Shown piece after piece: positions 17,923-26,743 of a stretch of DNA of 64,000 nt. Every line of letters begins with the position of its first letter. Positions within the stretch are counted from its first letter, which is position 1. Source of the stretch: Affinibrenneria salicis (lineage in GTDB: Bacteria > Pseudomonadota > Gammaproteobacteria > Enterobacterales > Enterobacteriaceae); assembly GCF_008710095.1 (NCBI RefSeq), contig NZ_VYKJ01000007.1:245469-309468 (forward strand), read 5' to 3'. Below the pieces are notes generated by a model. The model saw only the letters and a program-made list of their open reading frames with translations, did no database searches and was not told where the DNA came from. The translations under genes and the position numbers were made by a program.

Positions 17923-19290
17923 TCAAACGAGGAAATTGCCGAGTATCAGCAGGGAAATTGACACGTTAATGGCGCCGCCGATACGGGTGGCCACCTGCGC
18001 GAAGGGCATCAGCATCATACGGTTGCCGGCCGTCAGGATAGCGACGTCGCCGGTGCCGCCCTGACCGCTCTGACAGCAGGACACAATGGCCACATCAATC
18101 GGGTGCATACCGATTTTTTTACCGACGACGAAACCGGTCGCCACCAGCGCGCTGACGGTGCAGACGATAACCAGCAGGTTCGACAGAGTGAAGGCGTTGA
18201 CCAGTTCTTGCCACGGGGTGATCGCCACGCCGACGGCGAACAAAATCGGGTAAGTCACCGCGGTCTGGAAGAAGGCGTACACCACCTGCGACCCGGCCAG
18301 CAGGCGCGGAGAGACGCCGTGCGCCAGCTTCAGCAGCAGCGCGACAAACAGCATGCCGACCGGCGCCGGCAGGCCGATCAGTTTATGCAACAGCATGCCG
18401 ACCATATACAGCAGCACCGCCAGCAGCGCGCCGCAGGCGATAGCGGCGACATCGGCCGCGCCGCCGGAAGCGTTGCCCCGCGCGCTGGTTTTGGGGCCGT
18501 TTTTCGCCTCCGCCGGCATCAACCGACCTTCGCCGGTTAGCTGCGGGTAGCGCTTGCCGAGCTGGTTCAGCGAGCCGGCGATGACAATCGCGGTCAGCCC
18601 GCCGAGCATGACGATGGGCAGAATGCGGCCCAGCGCCACGCCCTGCTCCATATGCAGCAGGGCGGCGTAGCCGATCGACAGCGGGATGGCGCCTTCGCCG
18701 ACGCCGCCGGCCATAAGCGGCAGGATAAGAAAGAAGAAACTCTGGAACGGATCCAGCCCCAGCGCCAGACCGACGCCCATGCCCACCAGCATGCCGACCA
18801 CTTCGCCGCACAGCATCGGGAAGAATATGCGCAGAAACCCCTGGATTAACGTTTTACGATCCATGCTCATAATGCTGCCGACGATAATGCAGCAGATGTA
18901 GAGATACAGGATATTGGTGCTTTTATAGAATGCGCTGGTGGATTTCACCACCGCGTCGGGCAGCAGGCCGTAATAGACCATGGCGGAAGGAATAAATGTG
19001 GCGCAGATGGCGGCGGCGCCCATTTTGCCGATAAACGGCAGTCGTTTGCCGAATTCGCCGCAGGCGAAGCCAAAAAACGCCATCGTCGCCACCATTACCA
19101 CGATATCGCCCGGCAGTTTATCGTCCAGACAGTCGATGGCGATTAATATTCCGGCAAGGGCGAACAGCGGCAGAGGGATAATACCGATTTTCCAGCTATC
19201 GAGAATGTGCCACCACTTCTCTTTTAAGGTCGTGCGTTTTGCGACCGCGTTTTCTGCGGCAACAGGAGACGCATCGTCGGTTAGATTCAT
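17923..19290 (-). CDS. citS: 2-hydroxycarboxylate transporter, CitS-type citrate carrier
   Basis: The start is ATG 19290 with AGGGGA upstream, giving 455 residues; the open frame extends further upstream without similarity. This 2HCT-family inner-membrane carrier has about 11-12 hydrophobic segments and both reentrant-loop signatures: MAGGVGEGAIPLS at about 195-210 and CCQSGQGGTGDVAILTAGNRM near the C-terminus, followed by MLMPFAQVATRIGGA. Klebsiella CitS moves citrate with Na+, and CitW exchanges it for acetate; sequence alone does not decide between them. It is the first gene of the citrate run, so the operon promoter should lie in the long AT-rich region upstream. Confidence 0.9.
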   Translation of the reverse strand: MNLTDDASPVAAENAVAKRTTLKEKWWHILDSWKIGIIPLPLFALAGILIAIDCLDDKLPGDIVVMVATMAFFGFACGEFGKRLPFIGKMGAAAICATFIPSAMVYYGLLPDAVVKSTSAFYKSTNILYLYICCIIVGSIMSMDRKTLIQGFLRIFFPMLCGEVVGMLVGMGVGLALGLDPFQSFFFLILPLMAGGVGEGAIPLSIGYAALLHMEQGVALGRILPIVMLGGLTAIVIAGSLNQLGKRYPQLTGEGRLMPAEAKNGPKTSARGNASGGAADVAAIACGALLAVLLYMVGMLLHKLIGLPAPVGMLFVALLLKLAHGVSPRLLAGSQVVYAFFQTAVTYPILFAVGVAITPWQELVNAFTLSNLLVIVCTVSALVATGFVVGKKIGMHPIDVAIVSCCQSGQGGTGDVAILTAGNRMMLMPFAQVATRIGGAINVSISLLILGNFLV

Positions 19291-20624
19291 AATTATTCCC
19301 CTGTGGCGATAGATGCAGGAAGCATGTTCCCGTCCTGGTTTTTCGCGTGCCGCGTTACGAGGCTGAATGACGCGCCTCGCCGGTAAAGGGTCAACGCCTG
19401 CGTTGTTCAAAACGACACCCTGTTGCCCTGCAACGCGAATTGTTTACGATCCTGCAAAGTAATAGCCGGGGGAGCCCGTTATACTTCAGGTTGCTGATGC
19501 GTCGGCGCGCACGATTATTCGGCCCGTCTCCGGACTCACCCGTGCCGGGCTGTCGCCAGCGGCGTTCAAATCCGCTGCCGACGAATTCGTCACATTCTTG
19601 TCGCGTTACGCATCGCATTCATGCGCCTCGCCTATATAAAAGGCCAACGCCTCGCCTTGTTCAACACGATAACGTTTTGTCCTGCAGTTCGAATTATTTA
19701 GGGTAGATGTAGCCTAATGAATACTAAAAAAGGGGCTTTAAAGGTGCAAACGGTTTTTATGATTTTAATCGTTACACTTTGTCAGCGATTATTTTAGCGG
19801 GCTTTCTCATATTGTGTTTTTTTCCAATTGATTGTTAAATTTGATTTTTTATTTTATTACGCGACGCAGTCTGCGTGGATGATCATCATTTTATTCACTC
19901 GCCTTACAGTAAATAATGAAACGATAAGGAAATATATTGTATGCGGGCGAAGGAGTATTATTATTTTATGTCTATTGTGCTTTTAGTTGAAACGACGAAT
20001 TGACCTTGCGACGTTATTTAAATGTTGTGAAATCGGCCGTCAGGTTATCCTTCCGTGCGTCATGATTAAAACCAAACGGCGGGTTTTCTGCGCTAAATAG
20101 CTTCGCGCATTGATGCTTCACTTTTGACCATGCCACAGCGCGTAACTGATGATGATCGTATTAAAATAATTATTAAAAACAGTCGATTATGATTTTATCA
20201 TAATATTGTTGTCACTTAATCTGCAGGGCAAATGTAGCGCTATTATGCAAAGTTATTTAGCAAGCCGGATACGCTTTGCTTCATTGCCGATAGGCCAGGT
20301 CTGTGTAGACGACGGACGGCCATACCTGCGCAAAGACGGGTTGACGTGAACCGGGTTATCGCCATTGATGCGGAATGCGCCGGTGCGCCTTCCTGCATGG
20401 GTCGGACACGCCCGACATAGTCCGGGATCATCGTTCTGCGCGCTTTTTTCCGTATATATTGCTGATTAAAAATATGATTTTTTCGCACGCCCCGGCTAAA
20501 TCGGAAACGAATTTTTCGAATGTCGGGTTCCCGATGGACAGGCGTTAAGCCGGCGCATTGCTGGTTTGCTGCGCCGAAGATTGATCGCAGCGCACGGCAG
20601 GGGACGTGAGCGGAATAGGGCGGT
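19291..20624. other. Long gene-free stretch upstream of the citrate operon
   Basis: These 1334 bases lie between citS and the tetR-like gene. They contain a repeat copy at about 19479-19704, then an AT-rich stretch (about 19700-20240) suited to a promoter region for citS, then sequence with no recognisable gene. CitA/CitB are not here, and I could not identify CitB or CRP boxes. The short frames seen at 20243-20488 look random. Confidence 0.5.
19479..19704. repeat. Dispersed intergenic repeat, copy 1
   Basis: The ends are a loose inverted pair: ATACTTCAGGTTGC at 19480 and GCAGTTCGAATTATTTAGGG near 19686-19703. The interior carries GGCGTTCAAATCCGCTGCCG at about 19561-19580, shared almost exactly with copies near 32472 and 51612. 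A lone end-like piece, CAACGCGAATTGTTT, lies just before at 19429. The family resembles palindromic intergenic repeats common in Pectobacteriaceae and Yersiniaceae. Confidence 0.6.
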
Positions 20625-21230
20625 TTAGCGAAACAGGGAGTGAATCACCGCGCTCAGAAGCTCGCCTGCGGCGGTCGTACCGTCCAATGCACGATCAACC
20701 ACTAAGCTACGGGTCAGCGCCATCAGGCATCCCGCAATTTCCTGCGGTGGCGCGGGGGGCGCTTTCCCGGCTAGCGTAAAGAGATGCCCAAGCAGTTCGG
20801 CATAGGATTGACGTTGATCCGCCATCAGCGCGGTGTACTGCTCGCCAAAGGCGGGATTGCGCGCCGCGTGCAGATGCAGCTCCGTGGCCAGCATGGCCTG
20901 TTGGGCATCCATACCGAATCCCTTCGCCCAATGTTCGAGCGCGGCCAGCGCCGCGGTAAAGTCTTCCCCGGCTCCCATGACGGCCTGGCGGACCTGTTCA
21001 AGTTTTTGCTCTTTATGCTGGCGCAAAAGATCGATCAGCAGCGCTTCCTTGCTTTTGAAATTCGAATAAAACGCGCCCTGCGTGTAGCCCGCGGCGTTAG
21101 CGATGTCACGTACTGAAGCCGCGTCGTAGCCTCGTTCGGCCACTTGCTGGCAGGCTGCTGCGATCAGCCGCTGGCGAGTCTGTTCCTGGCGCGCTTCGCG
21201 CGTTAGACGGGGAGAGGGGGAACGGGTCAT
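20625..21230 (-). CDS. TetR/AcrR-family transcriptional regulator
   Basis: A 201-residue protein with the TetR helix-turn-helix at about residues 22-62: ERGYDAASVRDIANAAGYTQ followed by GAFYSNFKSKEALL. The C-terminal ligand domain fits the YcdC/AcrR type. It is divergent from an NAD-dependent epimerase/reductase gene at 21437. Two near-identical dyads lie in the 206-base gap, one just upstream of its own start, so autorepression and control of the neighbour are likely. The ligand is unknown. Confidence 0.9.
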   Translation of the reverse strand: MTRSPSPRLTREARQEQTRQRLIAAACQQVAERGYDAASVRDIANAAGYTQGAFYSNFKSKEALLIDLLRQHKEQKLEQVRQAVMGAGEDFTAALAALEHWAKGFGMDAQQAMLATELHLHAARNPAFGEQYTALMADQRQSYAELLGHLFTLAGKAPPAPPQEIAGCLMALTRSLVVDRALDGTTAAGELLSAVIHSLFR

Positions 21231-21237
21231 AGAATTA

Positions 21238-21259
21238 CAGATACCAGTTGCTATTTGAG
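21238..21259. promoter_or_regulatory. Imperfect TetR-type operator (autoregulatory)
   Basis: CAGATACCAGTTGCTATTTG followed by AG is an imperfect copy of the perfect palindrome at 21294-21319. It lies 8 bases before the tetR start, overlapping its ribosome-binding region, as expected for autorepression. Confidence 0.65.
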
Positions 21260-21293
21260 TTGACGATGAACGTGTTCCAGAATAGCATGGCGC

Positions 21294-21319
21294 TTTCAGA
21301 TAGCAATTGCTATCTGAAA
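21294..21319. promoter_or_regulatory. Perfect 26-base palindromic operator
   Basis: TTTCAGATAGCAA is followed directly by its exact inverse TTGCTATCTGAAA. It lies between the divergent tetR-like gene and the reductase gene, 117 bases before the latter. Its centre is 58 bases from that of the imperfect copy. Size and symmetry fit a TetR dimer-pair operator. Confidence 0.8.
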
Positions 21320-21436
21320 TGGTATCGGCTCGTTCTTTTCACCACGACCTGTTGAGGGGCTCACTATGTATCACACTATCGCCGCCCGGCGGATGCCGGG
21401 ATCGTCGTTACCCAGTCCAGTGGAGGTTTTTCAGCC

Positions 21437-22480
21437 ATGAACCTGCATACCGCTTTCGTCACCGGCGCGACAGGACTGCTGGGTAATAATTTGGTGCGTA
21501 AACTGGTCGAACGCGGTGTTCGCGTTCGTGCGCTGGCGCGTTCGCCGGAAAAGGCCCGCCGGCAGTTTGCCGATTTACCTCAGGTTGAGATTATCACCGG
21601 CGATATGACCCATATCGATGATTTTGCTCAGATGCTGCAGGACTGTGATGCGGTATTTCATGTCGCGGCCTATTTCCGCGATAATTACAAAGGCGGTAAT
21701 CATTGGGATGAGCTCAAACGTATCAACGTTGACGGTACGGCGGCCCTGATCGCCGCGGCCTATGGCGCGGGTGTCCGGCGCTTCATTCAGACCTCGTCTA
21801 TTGCGGTTCTCGCTGGTGAACCGGGTCAGGTTATTGATGAAACCTGCGATCGCGCTCTGGATGATGCGGACGATTACTATCGCAGCAAGATCCTGGCGGA
21901 TCGCGCCGTGCGCGATTTTCATGCCGCGCATCCGGATCTACATGTCTGTTTCGTTCTGCCGGGCTGGATGTGGGGACCCGGCGATATCGGCCCGACTTCA
22001 TCGGGGCAACTGGTTAACGATATCGTCCGCGGCAAGCTGCCCGGACTGGTGCCGGGCAGCTTTTCCGTCGTCGATGCCCGCGATGTGGCGCTGGCGCAGA
22101 TCGCCGCCGCCGAACAGGGCCGTTCCGGGGAGCGCTATCTGGCTGCCGGACGGCACATGACCATGAGCAACCTTATTCCGTTGTTGGGGAAAATCGCCGG
22201 CGTTAAGACGCCAACGCGCCAGCTGCCGTTGCCGCTGCTGTATGGATTGGCATTTATCCAGGAAACCTATGCTCGCCTGAGCGGTAAACCGGTGCTGCTG
22301 GGGCTGGCAACGGTGCGCCTGATGGTGCGTGAGGCCGATCGGACTCGCTTCGACCCTTCCCGTAGCGAACGTGAACTGGGATTGCGCTTCCGGCCTGTCG
22401 AGGAAACGCTGTCCGACACCCTGACGTGGTATCGCGAACATGGCTGGTTTAAGGACGTAGCCGGCGGCTCCCCGGCTTAA
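21437..22480 (+). CDS. NAD(P)-dependent epimerase/reductase, extended short-chain dehydrogenase family
   Basis: This 347-residue extended SDR starts with the Rossmann motif GATGLLG at 10-16 and has the YxxxK catalytic pair as Y147-x3-K151. The sequence FVLPGWMWGPGDIGPTSSGQ and the overall length resemble dihydroflavonol-4-reductase-like and hopanoid-associated sugar epimerase proteins. The substrate is not known. AGTGGAGG precedes the ATG. The divergent TetR regulator and operator suggest induction by a small molecule that the enzyme may reduce. Confidence 0.85.
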   Translation: MNLHTAFVTGATGLLGNNLVRKLVERGVRVRALARSPEKARRQFADLPQVEIITGDMTHIDDFAQMLQDCDAVFHVAAYFRDNYKGGNHWDELKRINVDGTAALIAAAYGAGVRRFIQTSSIAVLAGEPGQVIDETCDRALDDADDYYRSKILADRAVRDFHAAHPDLHVCFVLPGWMWGPGDIGPTSSGQLVNDIVRGKLPGLVPGSFSVVDARDVALAQIAAAEQGRSGERYLAAGRHMTMSNLIPLLGKIAGVKTPTRQLPLPLLYGLAFIQETYARLSGKPVLLGLATVRLMVREADRTRFDPSRSERELGLRFRPVEETLSDTLTWYREHGWFKDVAGGSPA

Positions 22481-22936
22481 AAATGCTGCCGGCGGGCGGC
22501 CGTGCCCTTTACCGGGCCGTCGCGACTATATACCCCATAGATTTCGAGGCGCGGGCCTGAAAATAACGCGTCTGTTCCCTTCATCTTTCACGTTGCCTGT
22601 GCGTTGGCTACGTTTAATTGCCCGGCTTATCCCGGGGGCCCGCCCGGGCTCACTTACGTCGCGAGTTAACGATCATTTTCAGATGGTTAACTCTGTCTTC
22701 CGATCAGGCGTTCGCCGCCCTCATTCGCTGAATGAGGGCGGCGAGCGAAGCGCGCCGTCTCCGCCGCGTATCTCGGCGGGCGGTTCAGCGGCCGGCCTTT
22801 TCCTGCAAAGGCCGACGCCATTCGCGCGGACGAAGATGTATTGGTTCCGCTGATATTTAAATTAATGTAAAAAATCTGGTTTATAGAAAAGACCCCGTTA
22901 TGTTGAAGGCTAATTGCTTGTCGGGAGACGTTTGCC
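22481..22936. other. Gene-free stretch with palindromic sequence
   Basis: Between the reductase and cytochrome b561 genes are 456 bases. A degenerate dispersed-repeat copy lies near 22585-22680 (GCCTGTGCGTTGGCTACG). Strong dyads follow: CCCGGGGGCCCGCCCGGG near 22630, and CGCCGCCCTCATTC at 22709-22722 facing GAATGAGGGCGGCG at 22731. The last is a 14-base perfect stem that could form a strong hairpin in RNA from either strand. No coding sequence was recognised. Confidence 0.5.
22709..22744. repeat. Strong hairpin in the intergenic region
   Basis: CGCCGCCCTCATTC is followed, after an 8-base loop region around GCTGAATG, by GAATGAGGGCGGCG. The stem is about 14 G/C-rich base pairs. No T-run follows, so it is not a classic terminator; it may be part of a palindromic repeat element. 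Confidence 0.6.
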
Positions 22937-23491
22937 ATGCGGAAAAACGACCGTTTTTCAGGTATACAAATTGCGTTGCACTGGGCCGTATTTATCCTGC
23001 TGATTATCACCTACGCCACCATTGAATTGCGCGGCCTGGCGCCGAGAGGAACGCTGGCCCGCCAGATCGTTATCGGCACGCATTTCAGTTGCGGTTTCGC
23101 CATCCTGCTGCTGATGGTGGCCCGGCTTTTCTATAAAATGAAGTATGCGACGCCGCCGATCGAGCCGCCGAATCCGCGCTGGCAGCGTTACCTGGCTAAC
23201 CTGACGCATGCGCTGATTTACGCGCTTTTCCTGGTTTTGCCCGTACTGGGCGTGGCCTCGCGCTATTGGCGCGGCAACGACTGGGCGCTGTTTGGCATCG
23301 GTATGCCGGTTGCGGCGCCGGCTAATCCCGAACTGGCCAGAACGCTTATCGATCTGCATGAAACGCTGGCCCCGCTCGGCTACTGGCTGATAGGGCTTCA
23401 CGCGGCGGCGGCGCTATTCCACCACTATTTTATGCGCGACAATACGCTGCTCAGAATGATGCCCGCCCGGCGGGATCGCCCCTCCGCGTAA
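22937..23491 (+). CDS. Cytochrome b561
   Basis: A 184-residue inner-membrane b-type cytochrome of the CybB family with four predicted membrane helices. The heme-binding histidines are seen in IALHWAVF, GTHFSCGF, LTHALIYA and GLHAAAALFHHYF, in the expected order. Such proteins pass electrons from quinol to periplasmic or superoxide acceptors. It stands alone, with no partner dehydrogenase next to it. Confidence 0.9.
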   Translation: MRKNDRFSGIQIALHWAVFILLIITYATIELRGLAPRGTLARQIVIGTHFSCGFAILLLMVARLFYKMKYATPPIEPPNPRWQRYLANLTHALIYALFLVLPVLGVASRYWRGNDWALFGIGMPVAAPANPELARTLIDLHETLAPLGYWLIGLHAAAALFHHYFMRDNTLLRMMPARRDRPSA

Positions 23492-23662
23492 ATAACGCTC
23501 GCCCGGCGCAAGACGCCCGCCCGGTATGCTGATTTCCAGCCGCCGCAGGTCACCGGCAAACGGCAAGTGATCAACGTAACCGGGCGGTAGTATAATCGCC
23601 CCCGTCGGGCTGAGCGGGATTCGTTCAGTGGGCGTCTTGTCTTCTGGTTCTGGCGGGTATCC

Positions 23663-23968
23663 ATGGAACATCACGATGTTGATTTTGAACAGGCCGAAAC
23701 GATAGCGGCGGATAAAACGGATTACAGGAAAAGGCTGGCGTTGATTGAGACGCTGCGCGCCGTTCCCGGCGAACGAAGCCAGGCCATTCTTCTCCGCATG
23801 ATGAACACCGATTTTGTTTTTTCCGTCAGAATGGCGGCCTGGCAGGCGTTGAGCGGAATGGGCGTACAGGCGAAGCAGCCGGTGCAGAAGAAAGGCTATC
23901 TGATCGGCCCGCTGCTGAAGCGATTTCTGTGGTTTTGCCAGCGTAATCTTCCCTGGTGGGTCTGGTAA
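23663..23968 (+). CDS. Small HEAT-repeat-like protein of unknown function
   Basis: The 101-residue product has a helical stretch RKRLALIETLRAVPGERSQAILLRMM followed by RMAAWQALSGMG, which looks like one or two HEAT-type repeats, and a Trp-rich tail ending LPWWVW. I do not recognise a named family. Codon use matches neighbours and a GGCGGG site precedes the ATG. A weak hairpin with six T at 24052-24099 may end its transcript. Confidence 0.55.
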   Translation: MEHHDVDFEQAETIAADKTDYRKRLALIETLRAVPGERSQAILLRMMNTDFVFSVRMAAWQALSGMGVQAKQPVQKKGYLIGPLLKRFLWFCQRNLPWWVW

Positions 23969-24282
23969 CGCGGTTCGTCGTGCTCTGGCGCGGCGTATAT
24001 CCGGACTAAAGCGCACAATAGCCTTTTTCGCCGGCCGCGTTTTTGGGTTTACCTGCCTCTCTCGGTGCAAATCCCCGCAGGCACTTTTTTAGTGCGTCTC
24101 GTCACAAACCCTGGTGCGTTAGCTTGATTTTTAAACAATAGTTTTATCTGGCTAATACGGCCAGGCATACGGCAGCATGGCCCGCGGGGCCGCCGTCCGC
24201 GGTGGATTAAAATAATTTATTGATTGGTATAGCTTTTGCTTCATATCCCGACGTGTACATTGATAAAAAGGACCGTTCTCAC

Positions 24283-25449
24283 ATGAGTGAAGCAGCAAAT
24301 ATCAATAAGCAACGTCGCGATATGTTCAAATATTCCGGCGCGTTGCTGGGTGGTCTGGCATTGGCCGGTCTGAATAAATCGGCGCTGGCGTCCTCGCTCA
24401 GCGGCGCGGCGCCGACCAGCGCGACCGCGCCGTCGCTGATTCGTATCAATTACAATGAAAACCCGCTGGGTATGTCGCCGAAAGCGCAGGAAGCGGCGCG
24501 GCAAGCGATCAGTAAGGCGAATCGTTATCCTTATCACGAAGAAGGACTGCTGCAGGAAAAGATTGCCGGGCTGCACGCGCTGGATAAAAGCAAGGTGTTG
24601 GTCCTGCAGGGGTCGTGCGAGGGCATTCGCTCCAGCTTTGAAGCGCTGGGAAGCGCGCAAACGCAGCTGGTTATTCCCGAATTAACCTACGAAGGCGGAC
24701 CCAAATACGCCAAAATCATGGGGATGAAGATTGTGCGCGTGCCGATGCTGGCGGGCTGGCAATTCGATGTCGACGGCCTGAAACAGGCGGTCGCGGCCTA
24801 TGATGGGCCGTCCATCGTTTATATCGTCAACCCCAACAATCCCACCGCGACCATTACGCCCGCGGATTTGATCGAACCGTGGATCAAAAGCAAACCGAAA
24901 AACACGCTGTTCCTGGTGGACGAGGCCTATGCCGAGTTTGTTAATGACGATCGTTTCCGTTCGGTTGACGGGCTGATCCGCGCCGGGTACGACAATATTG
25001 TGCTGCTGAAGACCTTTTCAAAAATTTTCGCCATGGCCGGGATGCGTGCGGGTTACGCGTTGGGCAATGCGGCGCTGTTAGCGAAGATGGCGGACTATAA
25101 TACCTCCGAGTCGCTGAACTATTGCGCTATCGAGGCGGCCAGCGCATCGCTGGACGACCATGCCTTCATTAACTACAGCAAGAAAACCATTGATACTTCC
25201 CGCCAGATCTTGATCGATACGCTCAAGTCGCTGGAGCTGGAGTATCTTCCTTCCGAGGCCAACTTTTTATTCCACCGCATTAACGTGCCGCTGGACAGCT
25301 ATCATAAGCACATGAAGGAGAATGGGGTGCTCATCGGCCGCGCTTTCCCGCCGGCGACGGACTGGTGCCGTATCTCAATGGGGACGCCGGAGGAGATGCA
25401 AACATTCACGCGTTTAATGCGGGAGTTCAGAACCAAAGGCTGGCTATAA
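24283..25449 (+). CDS. PLP-dependent aminotransferase (HisC-like fold) with Tat signal peptide
   Basis: Starting at ATG 24283 gives 388 residues; the frame is open 21 codons further upstream but without a ribosome binding site. The N-terminus NKQRRDMFKYSGALLGGLAL is a twin-arginine signal with an RRDMFK core, a hydrophobic stretch and a likely AxA cleavage site near ALAS. The mature part is a class I/II aminotransferase with YNENPLGMSP, IVNPNNPT, LVDEAYAEF and the PLP lysine K247 in LLKTFSKIFAMAGMR. Folded, cofactor-loaded export to the periplasm is inferred. No His or cobalamin biosynthesis genes are adjacent, so the substrate is unknown. Confidence 0.82.
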   Translation: MSEAANINKQRRDMFKYSGALLGGLALAGLNKSALASSLSGAAPTSATAPSLIRINYNENPLGMSPKAQEAARQAISKANRYPYHEEGLLQEKIAGLHALDKSKVLVLQGSCEGIRSSFEALGSAQTQLVIPELTYEGGPKYAKIMGMKIVRVPMLAGWQFDVDGLKQAVAAYDGPSIVYIVNPNNPTATITPADLIEPWIKSKPKNTLFLVDEAYAEFVNDDRFRSVDGLIRAGYDNIVLLKTFSKIFAMAGMRAGYALGNAALLAKMADYNTSESLNYCAIEAASASLDDHAFINYSKKTIDTSRQILIDTLKSLELEYLPSEANFLFHRINVPLDSYHKHMKENGVLIGRAFPPATDWCRISMGTPEEMQTFTRLMREFRTKGWL

Positions 25450-25660
25450 CGCCGGCGCTCCGGATTGAACGCCTTATGGTCGGCGTGGCCGGCCATTTTC
25501 AGCGACAGGGCGGCGCCGGCGGTTGCCACCTCCGGCCTCATCTTCTGTCGTCCGGCCTGAAGGGCCGGGTTGAATTGGTTCAGACCTATTGTGTTTATAA
25601 CGGGTAAGTGGCAGCATCATTCGCTGGAGAATTACGCAAAATGATCCGACCGGAGGCCTG

Positions 25661-26218
25661 TTGACTGACTTCATCACCTCGCGTTTTAGAGAAAACTTTT
25701 CCTATATCAGAAATTTTGTCACCGCCCCGCGCACCGTCGGGTCGCTGGCGCCTTCATCGAGGTGGCTATGCCGTACTATGCTGGCGCAGGTTCGCTGGCA
25801 GAAGGCTTTTTCCGTCGCGGAACTGGGCGCCGCCGGCGGCGTACTGACCGGGCGTATTCTCGAACGCATGGAGTCGGATGCGCATCTGGACGCCTATGAA
25901 ATTCAGCCGGATTTTATCCGTCAGCTGTCGCTTAATCACGATCCGCGGCTAAAGGTTGTTCCGCGTTCGGCCGAAGTGCTGGAAGATAATTACGATGTTA
26001 TCTTCTGCTGCCTGCCGCTGCTGTCTCTGCCGTTGCGTACCCGTATGCGGGTGCTGCGCCAGGCGCAGCTAAGGCTCAGCAAGCAGGGCGGCATTCTGAT
26101 CTTGTTTCAATACACGCACCTGATGGAAGCGCTGCTGTCGCGCTATTTCCGCTGGCATCGGGTACGCGAAATCCGCAATTTGCCGCCGGCCCTCGTTTAC
26201 GTTTGCCGGCCGAAATAG
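25661..26218 (+). CDS. Small SAM-dependent methyltransferase, phospholipid N-methyltransferase/KsgA-like
   Basis: The product is 185 residues. The start is TTG at 25661, five bases after a strong GGAGG; no in-frame ATG nearby would keep the conserved N-terminus. FSYIRNFVTAPRTVGSLAPSS followed by VAELGAAGGVLTGRILER is the hallmark of this family, which includes PmtA-type phosphatidylethanolamine N-methyltransferases and rRNA dimethylase-like proteins. The motif I glycines are intact. The real substrate in enterobacteria is not established. Confidence 0.75.
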   Translation: MTDFITSRFRENFSYIRNFVTAPRTVGSLAPSSRWLCRTMLAQVRWQKAFSVAELGAAGGVLTGRILERMESDAHLDAYEIQPDFIRQLSLNHDPRLKVVPRSAEVLEDNYDVIFCCLPLLSLPLRTRMRVLRQAQLRLSKQGGILILFQYTHLMEALLSRYFRWHRVREIRNLPPALVYVCRPK

Positions 26219-26318
26219 GCGGCGACGTCCCGTTCGCAGGCGAAGCCGCATATCGGCGCCTGATTCATCGGCCGCCGATGAGTGGCGCGGTAAACGCCGT
26301 CCGGCTTACTCGCGGCCG

Positions 26319-26630
26319 TCAGGAGGCGAACAACTCTTTACGCAATAAGACGATCTCTTCGGCCAAATCGCGGCAGAGCATGGCGTTCATCAGATGATCC
26401 TGGGCGTGCACCAGGATCAGCGTTACCGGCACTTTCCCCGCGCCCTCGTCGGCGCTAATCAACTGCGTCTGGATGCGGTGAGCATCTTTAGCCGACTCGA
26501 CCGAGGCGGCCAGCGCCGCTTCGGCCGCCGGCCAGTCGCGCTGGCGGGCGAATTGAATGGCGCTCATGGCGTGCGAGCGCGCGTCTCCGGCGTTAATCAA
26601 TAGCGTCATCATCGTTTGTTCAAAGTCCAT
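26319..26630 (-). CDS. PTS lactose/cellobiose-type IIA component
   Basis: The start ATG 26630 is preceded by GGGGTG (a GTG two codons earlier is possible), giving 103 residues. The helical IIA fold is clear and the phosphorylated histidine lies in LILVHAQDHLMNAML (His75 region). It accepts phosphate from HPr and passes it to the IIB encoded at 29601. It is divergent from the IIC gene, an unusual split for a system whose genes are normally in one operon, and shares the operator region 26649-26755. Confidence 0.9.
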   Translation of the reverse strand: MDFEQTMMTLLINAGDARSHAMSAIQFARQRDWPAAEAALAASVESAKDAHRIQTQLISADEGAGKVPVTLILVHAQDHLMNAMLCRDLAEEIVLLRKELFAS

Positions 26631-26648
26631 GTTCACCCCGATCTGTTA

Positions 26649-26660
26649 TTGGTGTACCAA
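26649..26660. promoter_or_regulatory. GntR-type operator O1
   Basis: TTGGTGTACCAA is a 12-base dyad of TTGGT/ACCAA form. It lies 19 bases upstream of the IIA start and is one of three related sites in this gap. Confidence 0.65.
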
Positions 26661-26680
26661 ATAAGGCTTACTTCATTCTA

Positions 26681-26692
26681 TTGGAATGCCAA
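26681..26692. promoter_or_regulatory. GntR-type operator O2
   Basis: TTGGAATGCCAA, an inverted TTGG/CCAA pair. Its centre is 32 bases, about three helical turns, from O1. Confidence 0.65.
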
Positions 26693-26743
26693 AATAAACT
26701 TCCGCGAACTTAATCACAGAAAAATAAAACGATCGGGGTAATT

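Noticed and set aside
20243..20488. 81-codon minus-strand frame in the region upstream of the citrate operon.
   Set aside because: No ribosome binding site, no recognisable domain; may be a decayed gene but cannot be supported.
24052..24099. Hairpin with six T as a terminator after the HEAT-like gene.
   Set aside because: Only a five-base stem with a 20-base loop; too weak for a separate entry.
25641..25664. Seven-codon leader ORF (ATGATCCGACCGGAGGCCTG then TTGA) overlapping the methyltransferase TTG start.
   Set aside because: Too short to judge; the overlap is most easily explained by the GGAGG ribosome binding site lying within a chance frame.
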